A DNA stretch of 5,922 bases from UBA1715 sp964346725 (GCA_964346725.1 CAYFVM010000047.1:1-5922), one strand, 5' to 3'; shown: positions 1 through 5,573, counted from the first letter of the stretch. Numbers and translations are program-made. Notes: generated by a model from the sequence alone, not told the origin.

Positions 1-575
1 GGTTTGAAAACTTTTAAATTATTTTTAGTAGTAACTTCTTTATCATATACTTTATTGACAATTTTTTCTGATTCAAACGCATAGTCATATCGGTTCGAAG
101 TTCCCCATTGTTTTGCCGCCAAACAAAGAGCCAAAGCAACGTCAAGATCGGCATCGGTTGCACCACCGCTTCCGCCTGATGCAATATTATCAAATCCTTG
201 AATCTTCCAGTTCATTAAACCGTTATTGTTTGCCCATCTCGTATAATACGCATAGAGTTTATCAAATTTGTCTTGGCAGGTAGTGTTTGTGGAGTTTGCC
301 ATGTACACATAAATCAACATACCGTATGCAATACCTTCACTTACCGTATAGTTTTCATCGTCATAACGAATTCTACCCATCGTACCATCGACACTTTCAC
401 GGTACATGTTATTGTCCCAATTGATAAATTTTTGCTGAACGGTTTCATTGCTCGGCGTACTTGCCGAAATGCCATACGGGTATGTATACCCTTGTTCATT
501 CATAGGGAACGGGTAGTTTTGTCCGAACCCACAGATTGCCAAGACAATCCCAATCACTGTCAAAAGTTTCTTCAT
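1..575 (-). CDS. Secreted glycoside hydrolase family 8 (endoglucanase/xylanase-type), N-terminal part, cut by window edge
   Basis: The reading frame opens at the ATG at 573-575 on the minus strand and stays open for 191 codons to the left edge, so the C-terminal half is missing. Residues 1-18 form a Sec signal peptide: KK, a hydrophobic run (LLTVIGIVLAI), then a likely signal peptidase I site after GFG. Cys15 is preceded by Ile, so a lipobox is unlikely. The mature part has GH8 hallmarks: TVSEGIAYGMLI at 77-88, in which Glu80 corresponds to the catalytic proton donor, and ATDADLDVALAL at 139-150, close to the family signature and containing its conserved Asp, followed by Trp157. GH8 enzymes are inverting hydrolases of beta-1,4 links in cellulose, xylan, chitosan or related glycans; the substrate cannot be told from this part. 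The catalytic base and any C-terminal sorting domain lie outside the window. No clear Shine-Dalgarno precedes the start (TACAATAAAA), as is common in Bacteroidota. The family call is firm; the exact activity is unknown. Confidence 0.9.
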   Translation of the reverse strand, partial: MKKLLTVIGIVLAICGFGQNYPFPMNEQGYTYPYGISASTPSNETVQQKFINWDNNMYRESVDGTMGRIRYDDENYTVSEGIAYGMLIYVYMANSTNTTCQDKFDKLYAYYTRWANNNGLMNWKIQGFDNIASGGSGGATDADLDVALALCLAAKQWGTSNRYDYAFESEKIVNKVYDKEVTTKNNLKVFK

Positions 576-605
576 TTTTATTGTAAGTTATTTAATTTCA
601 AACTT

Positions 606-623
606 GTCCTTCGAAGAAAGGAC
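606..623 (-). repeat. Short hairpin in the leader of the GH8 gene
   Basis: A perfect inverted repeat, GTCCTT-TCTTCG-AAGGAC on the minus strand, gives a 6-bp stem and 6-base loop. If the putative GH8 promoter (627-657) is used, the hairpin would lie at or very near the 5' end of the mRNA, about 30 bases before the ATG. A 5' hairpin of this kind could stabilise the message, but that role is inference. No T-run follows it, so it does not look like a terminator. Confidence 0.4.
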
Positions 624-626
624 ATG

Positions 627-653
627 CAAAAATACGAAAACCCTTAGTTTTCG
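627..653 (-). terminator. Possible intrinsic terminator after sufD
   Basis: Starting 7 bases beyond the sufD stop on the minus strand there is a perfect 7-bp stem, CGAAAAC-TAAGG-GTTTTCG (635-653), followed by the T-rich tract TATTTTTG (627-634). The stem is short and AT-rich, so termination may be weak. On the plus strand the hairpin is followed by A's, so it could only act on minus-strand transcription, which suits the end of the suf operon. The same bases also fit a promoter spacer (next entry). Confidence 0.45.
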
Positions 654-657
654 AAAA
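627..657 (-). promoter_or_regulatory. Putative Bacteroidota-type promoter of the GH8 gene
   Basis: On the minus strand TATTTTTG (634-627) is an exact match to the -7 pattern TAnnTTTG. Nineteen bases upstream is TTTT (657-654), three of four bases of the -33 box TTTG. Transcription would begin near 620-623, giving a leader of about 45 bases before the ATG at 575. The 19-base spacer (635-653) is exactly the palindrome CGAAAAC-N5-GTTTTCG, so it may also be an operator. AT-rich DNA yields such boxes by chance. Confidence 0.4.
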
Positions 658-660
658 AAA

Positions 661-1530
661 TTACAGACGAATTTTTTGAGAAAGTAATTCTCCCACATAG
701 CTACGGAAGCCTTCGTGCGAAATTTTTTCCATAACATCGTTGGCAAAACCGCCTACAAACAACTTCATGCCGGTAATTTTGTCAATACCACGCGCTTCCA
801 TGTACCACAAAGCTTCAGCGTCAATTTGTCCGGTGCTACTTCCGTGGTTACAAACCACATCGTCAGCATAAATTTCCAACTGCGGTTCGCTGTGAATATG
901 TGCATTGGGCGACAAAAGGATATTACGATTTTTTTGCTGCGCTACGCTTTTTTGCGCATCGCGTGCCACGTATATTAAACCTGAGAACGAGCCTGAACCT
1001 TGCTCATCGGCTATGCCACGAAAAAGTTCCTGCGTTTCGCAATCGTGGCTATTGTGCTCCACACGAGTATATATAGAATATTGTTCTTCTGCTTTTGGGA
1101 AAAACACGCCAAACAAATCGGTATTGGCTTGTGGCTTGTTTTTCTGTACGTTCAACACAATATTATTGTGCGTTCCAGCCAACTGAAAATAGCCGCCGTT
1201 GTAGGTTGAATTTTCTTGTTGATCTACGTTTAAATGGTATGCGGCCGAAGTGGTTTGCATCACATAATGTTCGCAAGTTGCCCCGTCTTCACACACAATG
1301 TGCATAGAAACCTCAGCATTTTCGGCAAAACAAGTATAGATGGTGACGTGCGCATTTTTTGCTATGTTTACTTCATAGGTTTCCTTGCTCGACAACAAAC
1401 ACATACACACGGTTTGCGTGCCTTGCAAAGTCAGTTTACCATTTTCGGCAAAACAATGCACCGCATCAAATTGAAGCGAAGCGGGAAAATTTTGCGCAAT
1501 ACACGTCTCTGGATTTACTTGGTTTCCCAT
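661..1530 (-). CDS. sufD: SufD, Fe-S cluster scaffold subunit (unusually short, N-terminal domain absent)
   Basis: This is a subunit of the cytoplasmic SufBC2D complex that assembles Fe-S clusters. The C-terminal half is clearly SufD: PQLEIYADDV at 216-225, then VCNHGSSTGQID with Cys227 and His229. His229 aligns with E. coli SufD His360, a residue tied to iron entry and cluster formation. A C-terminal helical segment (ALWYMEARGI...GFANDVMEKI) follows and is expected to contact SufC. The middle, about residues 20-200, is rich in short beta-strands, consistent with the parallel beta-helix core. At 289 residues it is far below the usual 400-450: the N-terminal portion of about 130-150 residues seen in other SufD proteins is absent. 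The ATG at 1530 lies two bases after the sufC stop, so there is no room for a missing segment and no sign of a frameshift. Residues 1-90 hold seven Cys (10, 26, 42, 44, 67, 80, 86), which is unusually many. It is the last gene of the operon. Confidence 0.93.
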   Translation of the reverse strand: MGNQVNPETCIAQNFPASLQFDAVHCFAENGKLTLQGTQTVCMCLLSSKETYEVNIAKNAHVTIYTCFAENAEVSMHIVCEDGATCEHYVMQTTSAAYHLNVDQQENSTYNGGYFQLAGTHNNIVLNVQKNKPQANTDLFGVFFPKAEEQYSIYTRVEHNSHDCETQELFRGIADEQGSGSFSGLIYVARDAQKSVAQQKNRNILLSPNAHIHSEPQLEIYADDVVCNHGSSTGQIDAEALWYMEARGIDKITGMKLFVGGFANDVMEKISHEGFRSYVGELLSQKIRL

Positions 1531-1532
1531 TC

Positions 1533-2291
1533 TTACATATTTTTAGTAATCCATTCGTAGCCTTTTTCTTCAAGTTCAAGCGCCAACGATTTGTCGCCGG
1601 TTTTTACAATACGGCCATCGTAAAGTATATGAACCACGTCGGGCACAATGTAGTCGAGCAAACGCTGGTAGTGAGTAATAACCATATATGCGTTGTCGGG
1701 GGTTTTGAGTTTGTTCACGCCCTCAGAAACTATACGCAAGGCATCAATATCCAAACCGCTGTCGGTTTCGTCAAGAATTGCAAGTTTTGGTTCGAGCAAT
1801 GCCATTTGGAAAATGTCGTTTTTCTTTTTTTCACCACCTGAAAAACCTTCGTTTACGGAACGGCCGGAAAGTTTGTCGGGCAATCCCACCAACTTTGCAG
1901 CGGCTTTCATGCTTTTAAGAAATTCGGTTGGCGATGGCGGTTCTATACCTTGATAACGACATTTTGCCTCAATAGCGGCTTTCATAAAGTTGGTCATGGT
2001 AATTCCGGGAATTTCAACCGGATATTGGAACGCCAAAAACAAGCCCTCGCAGGCACGTTGGTCGGCAGAGAGTTTGAGCAAATCTTTTCCGTTAAATGTA
2101 ACGCTTCCTTCGGTTACGTTGTATATATCACGACCGGCAAGCACGCTCGACAAGGTACTCTTGCCCGATCCGTTCGGCCCCATTATGGCATGAACCTCGC
2201 CGGGTTTTACCGTGAGATTTATTCCCTTAAGAATTTCTTTGCCATCAACCGATGCGTGAAGATTTTTTATTGTAAGCATATTCAACTGCAT
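1533..2291 (-). CDS. sufC: SufC, ABC-type ATPase of the SufBC2D complex
   Basis: SufC hydrolyses ATP to drive rearrangement of SufB-SufD during Fe-S cluster assembly. All ABC ATPase motifs are present: Walker A GPNGSGKST (38-46), Q-loop Gln89 in FQYPVEIPG, signature FSGGEKKKN (150-158), Walker B LAILDE (170-175), D-loop SGLD (178-181) and switch His207 in THYQR. The GEKKKN signature and the DETDSGLDIDAL segment are typical of SufC rather than of transport ATPases. No membrane segment is seen, and the length (252) is normal. The start is uncertain: the ATG at 2291 has AAAGGAAA directly before it, while an in-frame ATG at 2279 would begin MLTIKNLH, matching the usual SufC N-terminus (E. coli MLSIKDLH). 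It follows the HEAT-like gene after 43 bases and precedes sufD by 2 bases. Confidence 0.97.
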   Translation of the reverse strand: MQLNMLTIKNLHASVDGKEILKGINLTVKPGEVHAIMGPNGSGKSTLSSVLAGRDIYNVTEGSVTFNGKDLLKLSADQRACEGLFLAFQYPVEIPGITMTNFMKAAIEAKCRYQGIEPPSPTEFLKSMKAAAKLVGLPDKLSGRSVNEGFSGGEKKKNDIFQMALLEPKLAILDETDSGLDIDALRIVSEGVNKLKTPDNAYMVITHYQRLLDYIVPDVVHILYDGRIVKTGDKSLALELEEKGYEWITKNM

Positions 2292-2306
2292 TTTCCTTTA
2301 ACACTG

Positions 2307-2314
2307 CAAATTTA
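2307..2314 (-). promoter_or_regulatory. Possible internal -7 box before sufC
   Basis: The 43-base gap between the HEAT-like gene and sufC holds TAAATTTG on the minus strand, an exact match to TAnnTTTG, which would start transcription about 12 bases before the sufC ATG at 2291. No TTTG-like -33 box lies 19-20 bases upstream, so support is weak. If real it would let sufCD be made without sufB. Confidence 0.2.
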
Positions 2315-2334
2315 CATAAAATTCTCCGTTCTTT

Positions 2335-2856
2335 TTACGGTAAATCGTTGAGCAACTTCATTGCTCTATTTTTGCCTCCAGCGGATAGATATGGCAACTG
2401 TTCTTGCACCACCAATTTAATTTCGTCAGAAACATCAGGATAGTCCTTTGCTATACGTTCCAGTACGCACATGGCATTTGCCTTAACAGCCACGGGAAAC
2501 GTATTGTTCCGCACCGCAGCAAGAGAAAAATCCAACAAGAGCCCTAGATTGTCAAAATTCCACTGCGGCGTTACCATAAAGCAACGAAGCAACAAGCGAA
2601 CAAGACCGGTGCGCTTTACCTGAGGGAGAACCTCAATAGCCTTGCCCAACATTGGCTCCAAGGCGTGCGAGTATTTGTCTATATAATGATTGAGCACCCA
2701 ACATGCAAGCCACGACTGCGGATTGACATTTTCAATTGAGATTTCAAACACATCGGAAACGGAAATGTCACCTTGTTCGAGCAACGCAACCATAGCGGGG
2801 ATATCCATTCGAATATTTCGCTCAATAAGTCGCTGCGTAAACTCGTCACGTGTCAT
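2335..2856 (-). CDS. HEAT-like all-helical small protein of unknown function, coupled to sufB
   Basis: I recognise a fold type but no named gene. The 173-residue protein is predicted all-helical, with paired amphipathic helices: SWLACWVLNHY (48-58), a KRTGLVRLLLRCF helix (81-93), DFSLAAV (109-115), PVAVKANAMCVLERIA (121-136) and a final SAGGKNRAMKLL segment (158-169). This pattern (SW-x-x-x-WVL-x-H early, PVAVK-x-x-AM-x-VL-x-x-I later, SAG-x-K-x-R at the end) resembles small HEAT-repeat-like proteins I recall from Bacteroidota, usually with no assigned role. There is no signal peptide, membrane segment or catalytic motif, so a cytoplasmic protein-protein adaptor is the simplest reading. The ATG overlaps the sufB stop as ATGA (2853-2856), implying translational coupling. 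Placement between sufB and sufC suggests a role in the Suf complex, but this is inference from position only. Confidence 0.8.
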   Translation of the reverse strand: MTRDEFTQRLIERNIRMDIPAMVALLEQGDISVSDVFEISIENVNPQSWLACWVLNHYIDKYSHALEPMLGKAIEVLPQVKRTGLVRLLLRCFMVTPQWNFDNLGLLLDFSLAAVRNNTFPVAVKANAMCVLERIAKDYPDVSDEIKLVVQEQLPYLSAGGKNRAMKLLNDLP

Positions 2857-4295
2857 CCTACACTACCTTCCATTGAAATTGCAATCAGTTTGTGCGCTTC
2901 TATGGCAAACTCCATTGGCAAATGAGTAAGCACCTCTTTGGCAAACCCGTTTACTATCAAGCCCATGGCACTCTCGGTAGAAATACCGCGTTGATTGCAA
3001 TAAAATATTTGATCTTCGGCAATTTTTGAAGTGGTAGCCTCATGCTCTACCGTTGCCGAATTGTTTTGAATATCAATAACGGGGAACGTGTGCGCTCCAC
3101 ACTTAGAGCCTATAAGCAACGAATCGCACTGTGAGAAATTATGCGCATTGTTGGCACCTTTGCCCATTTTCACCATACCGCGATAGGAATTATTGCTTTG
3201 CCCCATTGAGATACCTTTTGATATAATGGTACTCTTGGTGTTTTTGCCCAAATGTATCATCTTGGTTCCGGTGTCGGCCTGCTGGTGATTGCGCGTAACG
3301 GCTACCGAATAGAATTCCGACGAAGAATTGTCGCCTTTGAGTATGGTGCTTGGATATTTCCACGTAATTGCCGAACCGGTCTCTACTTGTGTCCAAGAAA
3401 TATGTGAGCCTTCGCCCTTGCAAATACCGCGTTTGGTAACGAAGTTATAAATTCCGCCTTTGCCGTCTTTGTCGCCGGCGTACCAGTTTTGTACGGTTGA
3501 ATATTTTATTTCGGCGTGTTCCAATGCTATCAATTCCACCACAGCGGCATGAAGTTGATTTTCGTCACGCATAGGAGCGGTGCAGCCTTCAAGATAACTT
3601 ACGTACGAATCGTCGTCGGCAATGATGAGCGTGCGCTCAAACTGACCGGTATTTAATGCATTGATACGGAAATACGTTGACAATTCCATTGGGCAACGAA
3701 CGCCTTTGGGAATGTATACAAACGAACCGTCGCTAAATACGGCTGCATTGAGCGCAGCGTAATAGTTGTCGGTATATGGCACCACCGAGCCGAGGTATTT
3801 TTCTACCAAGTCGGGATATTTTTCTGCCGCTTCGCTAAATGAGCAAAAGAGAACACCTTTTTCCTTCAAGTGGTCGCGAAACTGCGTATGCACCGAAACG
3901 CTATCAAATACCGCGTCTACAGCAACTCCCGAAAGCATTTTTTGTTCTTCCAAAGGAATACCCAACTTGTTGAACGTTTCAACAATTTCAGGATCTACCT
4001 CATTGAGCGATTCAAATCTTGCTTTATCCTTGGGTTGCGCGTAGTAACTAATTGACTGAAAATCAGGAACTTCAAATTTCAAAAGCGCCCATAAAGGGTG
4101 TTTCATTGTCTGCCAATGGCGGAAGGCTTTCAAACGATATTCAAGTAAAAATTGTGGCTCGTGTTTTATAGCTGAAATTTTACGAATAATGTCTTCATTC
4201 AATCCCGGAGGAAAAACATCTGTTTCGACATTCGATGTGAATCCGTACTTGTATTCTTCGGATTCTATTTCAGAAAGAACTTTATTGTCGTCCAT
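2853..4295 (-). CDS. sufB: SufB, Fe-S cluster scaffold subunit
   Basis: SufB is the core scaffold that receives persulfide sulfur and carries the nascent cluster in SufBC2D. Numbering from the ATG at 4295 (480 residues, normal length), the key residues are present: Cys390 in SQCDSLLIG (E. coli Cys405, the sulfur acceptor), Cys399 in SKCGAHTFP, and His418-Glu419 in VEHEATTSKI (E. coli His433-Glu434). The N-terminal helical part has the family segment EPQFLLEYRLKAFRHW, the central beta-helix includes GVRCPMELSTYFRIN, and the C-terminal helices end in LIAISMEGSVG. Start choice: a GTG three bases upstream (4298) is in frame, but the ATG at 4295 has the purine run AAGGGGGA six bases before it and is preferred. 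The ftsE stop lies 11 bases before this start, and the sufB stop overlaps the next gene by four bases. Confidence 0.97.
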   Translation of the reverse strand: MDDNKVLSEIESEEYKYGFTSNVETDVFPPGLNEDIIRKISAIKHEPQFLLEYRLKAFRHWQTMKHPLWALLKFEVPDFQSISYYAQPKDKARFESLNEVDPEIVETFNKLGIPLEEQKMLSGVAVDAVFDSVSVHTQFRDHLKEKGVLFCSFSEAAEKYPDLVEKYLGSVVPYTDNYYAALNAAVFSDGSFVYIPKGVRCPMELSTYFRINALNTGQFERTLIIADDDSYVSYLEGCTAPMRDENQLHAAVVELIALEHAEIKYSTVQNWYAGDKDGKGGIYNFVTKRGICKGEGSHISWTQVETGSAITWKYPSTILKGDNSSSEFYSVAVTRNHQQADTGTKMIHLGKNTKSTIISKGISMGQSNNSYRGMVKMGKGANNAHNFSQCDSLLIGSKCGAHTFPVIDIQNNSATVEHEATTSKIAEDQIFYCNQRGISTESAMGLIVNGFAKEVLTHLPMEFAIEAHKLIAISMEGSVG

Positions 4296-4300
4296 CACAT

Positions 4301-4308
4301 TCCCCCTT
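4301..4308 (-). promoter_or_regulatory. Strong ribosome-binding site of sufB
   Basis: On the minus strand the ftsE stop runs into TAAGGGGGAATGTGATG. The G-rich AAGGGGGA sits six bases before the ATG at 4295, a good Shine-Dalgarno distance. The nearer ATG at 4300 is followed at once by TGA and the GTG at 4298 is closer than ideal, so this site decides the sufB start. It overlaps the ftsE stop, implying coupled translation. Confidence 0.6.
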
Positions 4309-5020
4309 ATTGCATAAGCATGTCTATATCAATAGGTGCTGCTTCTTGTTGAAAAATCTCGGTAACAGTACCATTGTCGCATTTGAGTGTGCGAGCAGGG
4401 TAGCGCCGCACCATTTGCATATTGTGTGTTACAAGAAAAATGGTACATCCCGATTCGGCAATTGTGCGAAACAACTGAAAAATTTCATCGGAACTTTCTT
4501 CGTCGAGGTTACCCGTAGGCTCATCGGCAAGAATCACTTCGGGGTCGTTGAGCAGCGCGCGGGCAATAGCCACACGTTGTTGTTCACCACCCGAAAGTTG
4601 ATGAGGCATTTTGTCTTCTTTGTCGGCAAGCCCTACTTGCGTGAGCACTTCTATGATGCGTGCCTGAATTTGTGACGACTTTGACCATCCGGTTGCTTTG
4701 AGCACAAACGCAAGATTGTCGTGCACATTGCGATCGGAAAGCAATTGGAAGTCTTGGAACACTACCGACACTTTTCGGCGCAAAAATGGCACTTTGCTCT
4801 GTTTAATTTTTGTCAAATCATGATCGGCAATGACAGCCTCACCGTCAAGAAGCGGAATTTCGACATACATAGTTTTGAGCAAACTTGATTTTCCCGCAGC
4901 GGTTTTTCCTATAAGATATACCATTTCGCCTTCGCCTATTGAAAACGATACGTCGGTTAAAATCGGGTTATCCTCTGTATATCCGATATTTGCATGATTA
5001 AAATATATCTTGTTAGCCAT
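4307..5020 (-). CDS. ftsE: FtsE-like ABC ATPase (cell-division FtsEX complex)
   Basis: The 237-residue protein is a complete ABC ATPase: Walker A GKTAAGKSS (38-46), Q-loop Gln89 in VVFQDFQLL, signature LSGGEQQRVAIARAL (142-156), Walker B VILADEP (162-168), D-loop GNLD (170-173) and switch His199 in LVTHN. The FQDFQLL segment, the LRRKVSVVFQ lead-in and the GIGEGEM-like N-terminal region (here SIGEGEMVYLIGK) favour FtsE over the closely related LolD/MacB ATPases. FtsE pairs with the membrane protein FtsX to activate cell-wall hydrolases at the division site; FtsX is not in the window, and in Bacteroidota the two genes are often apart. AAAGG lies eight bases before the ATG. The gene appears to head the suf operon, with its stop 11 bases before the sufB start. 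It could instead be another lipoprotein-export type ATPase, which the sequence does not fully exclude. Confidence 0.85.
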   Translation of the reverse strand: MANKIYFNHANIGYTEDNPILTDVSFSIGEGEMVYLIGKTAAGKSSLLKTMYVEIPLLDGEAVIADHDLTKIKQSKVPFLRRKVSVVFQDFQLLSDRNVHDNLAFVLKATGWSKSSQIQARIIEVLTQVGLADKEDKMPHQLSGGEQQRVAIARALLNDPEVILADEPTGNLDEESSDEIFQLFRTIAESGCTIFLVTHNMQMVRRYPARTLKCDNGTVTEIFQQEAAPIDIDMLMQ

Positions 5021-5048
5021 TGTCTTTGCCTTTTGATTTTTATGTTGA

Positions 5049-5056
5049 CAAATATA
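5049..5056 (-). promoter_or_regulatory. Putative -7 box of the ftsE-suf operon
   Basis: TATATTTG on the minus strand matches TAnnTTTG and would start transcription near 5043-5046, about 25 bases before the ftsE ATG. The expected -33 position (5076-5079, 19-base spacer) reads ACAA rather than TTTG, so only half the promoter is convincing. An alternative is read-through from the DUF4491 gene, 137 bases upstream. Confidence 0.4.
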
Positions 5057-5076
5057 TCAATATTTCACAAATTGAT
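5056..5076 (-). repeat. Inverted repeat ATCAAT-N9-ATTGAT at the ftsE-suf promoter
   Basis: Six-base perfect arms (5056-5061 and 5071-5076) separated by nine bases form a 21-bp dyad. It covers the space between the putative -7 box and the expected -33 position, where a repressor site would be well placed. It does not match the Fur or IscR sites I know. The arms are AT-rich and may arise by chance. Confidence 0.35.
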
Positions 5077-5088
5077 TGTCCCATTTAT

Positions 5089-5147
5089 ACCACCTGCTCC
5101 TATAAATTTACAAGTCCGCACTCTGTACGGAGCACGCATATGGTGGT
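5089..5147 (-). repeat. Bulged 12-bp inverted repeat between the DUF4491 gene and ftsE
   Basis: On the plus strand the arm ACCACCTGCTCC (5089-5100) is matched by GGAGCA (5129-5134), then a 7-base bulge, then GGTGGT (5142-5147), so all 12 arm bases pair. The inner 28-base loop holds TCCG (5115-5118), which could compete for CGGA (5128-5131) and form an alternative small hairpin. No T-run follows on either strand, so it is not an ordinary terminator. On the minus strand the arm GGAGCAGGTGGT resembles a ribosome-binding site and would be masked in the folded form. Function is unknown. Confidence 0.5.
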
Positions 5148-5157
5148 TATTTACAAA

Positions 5158-5463
5158 CTAATTTTTATTCCTTTTGGGGAACCAACCTTTCTCCACGCGT
5201 TTTTTCTGCTCAAAAAGTTCGCCTATTGACCAAAATGAAGAAAAGGCGAACACTCCACACACAGCTGAGAGTATTACATTGTCAGACCAAACGATTGCCG
5301 CCACAAGTCCGGCTATACCCATGAGTGCAAAAAACCACCAGCAGCGCGTGCCAAAATAATATTCTCCTTTGATAACCAAGGGGTGAAAAACGCCAATGAT
5401 TAGAAACGCCATTATTCCAATAATGACGCCCATGAGGTGATATGTTTCTATAAATTCTAACAT
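5158..5463 (-). CDS. DUF4491 family membrane protein
   Basis: The 101-residue protein has three hydrophobic segments, about residues 10-31, 42-60 and 62-84. The loop between the first two carries the conserved motif FHPLVIKGEYYFGTRCWW (26-43), and the end reads WSIGELFEQKKRVEKGWFP (78-96). I recognise both as hallmarks of DUF4491, a small inner-membrane family of unknown function found mainly in Bacteroidota. The charged C-terminal tail is probably cytoplasmic. Start choice: an in-frame TTG at 5484 would add seven residues (MLYVCTV), but it lies inside the promoter, between the -7 and -33 boxes, so the ATG at 5463 is preferred. The predicted transcript would begin only about four bases before that ATG, making it nearly leaderless. 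The gene is transcribed toward ftsE, 137 bases away, and could contribute read-through. No function is proposed. Confidence 0.88.
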   Translation of the reverse strand: MLEFIETYHLMGVIIGIMAFLIIGVFHPLVIKGEYYFGTRCWWFFALMGIAGLVAAIVWSDNVILSAVCGVFAFSSFWSIGELFEQKKRVEKGWFPKRNKN

Positions 5464-5470
5464 TACGGTG

Positions 5471-5501
5471 CAAACGTACAACAAATAGCCAATCCTTCAA
5501 A
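5471..5501 (-). promoter_or_regulatory. Bacteroidota-type promoter of the DUF4491 gene
   Basis: On the minus strand TTTG (5501-5498) and TACGTTTG (5478-5471) match both consensus boxes exactly, with the expected 19-base spacer. This is the best promoter match in the window. Transcription should start near 5464-5468, only a few bases before the ATG at 5463. Confidence 0.65.
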
Positions 5502-5542
5502 ACTATTTTAAAAGGAAGTAGCAGTGAAAACGCAATTCATTT

Positions 5543-5573
5543 TTCGACAGTTTAAAAATAATATGTACTTTCG
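5543..5573 (+). promoter_or_regulatory. Putative promoter of the DUF454 gene
   Basis: TTCG (5543-5546), 19 bases, then TACTTTCG (5566-5573) fits the -33/-7 pattern with one mismatch in each box, both a C in place of the last T. Transcription would begin around 5577-5580, giving a leader of about 45 bases before the ATG at 5624. It points away from the DUF4491 promoter, with 41 bases between the two -33 boxes. Confidence 0.45.

Noticed and set aside
12..15. Lipoprotein signal in the GH8 enzyme at Cys15
   Set aside because: The residues before the Cys are L-A-I; a lipobox needs a small residue (G, A or S) right before the Cys, and a signal peptidase I site follows at GFG. Coordinates given are residue numbers of the GH8 protein.
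273..647. Plus-strand open frame of 124 codons opposite the GH8 gene
   Set aside because: It lies antisense to a clearly recognised GH8 coding region and its translation has no recognisable domain; it also runs through the hairpins upstream of that gene.
1528..1535. Frameshift or split gene as the cause of the short SufD
   Set aside because: sufC is intact and ends two bases before the sufD ATG, so no leftover coding sequence for a SufD N-terminus exists between them.
1359..1841. Plus-strand open frame of 160 codons opposite sufD and sufC
   Set aside because: It is antisense across the junction of two strongly supported genes, and its protein (rich in F, C, H, N) looks like an antisense shadow.
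1950..2351. Plus-strand open frame of 133 codons opposite sufC
   Set aside because: It is a shadow of the conserved SufC frame with no recognisable family or start signal.
4296..4298. GTG as the sufB start
   Set aside because: The ATG three bases later has better spacing from the AAGGGGGA ribosome-binding site and is the commoner start codon.
5089..5147. Bulged inverted repeat as a terminator of the DUF4491 gene
   Set aside because: No T-run follows the stem on the minus strand (the next bases are ATAAATGGG), so simple intrinsic termination is unlikely.
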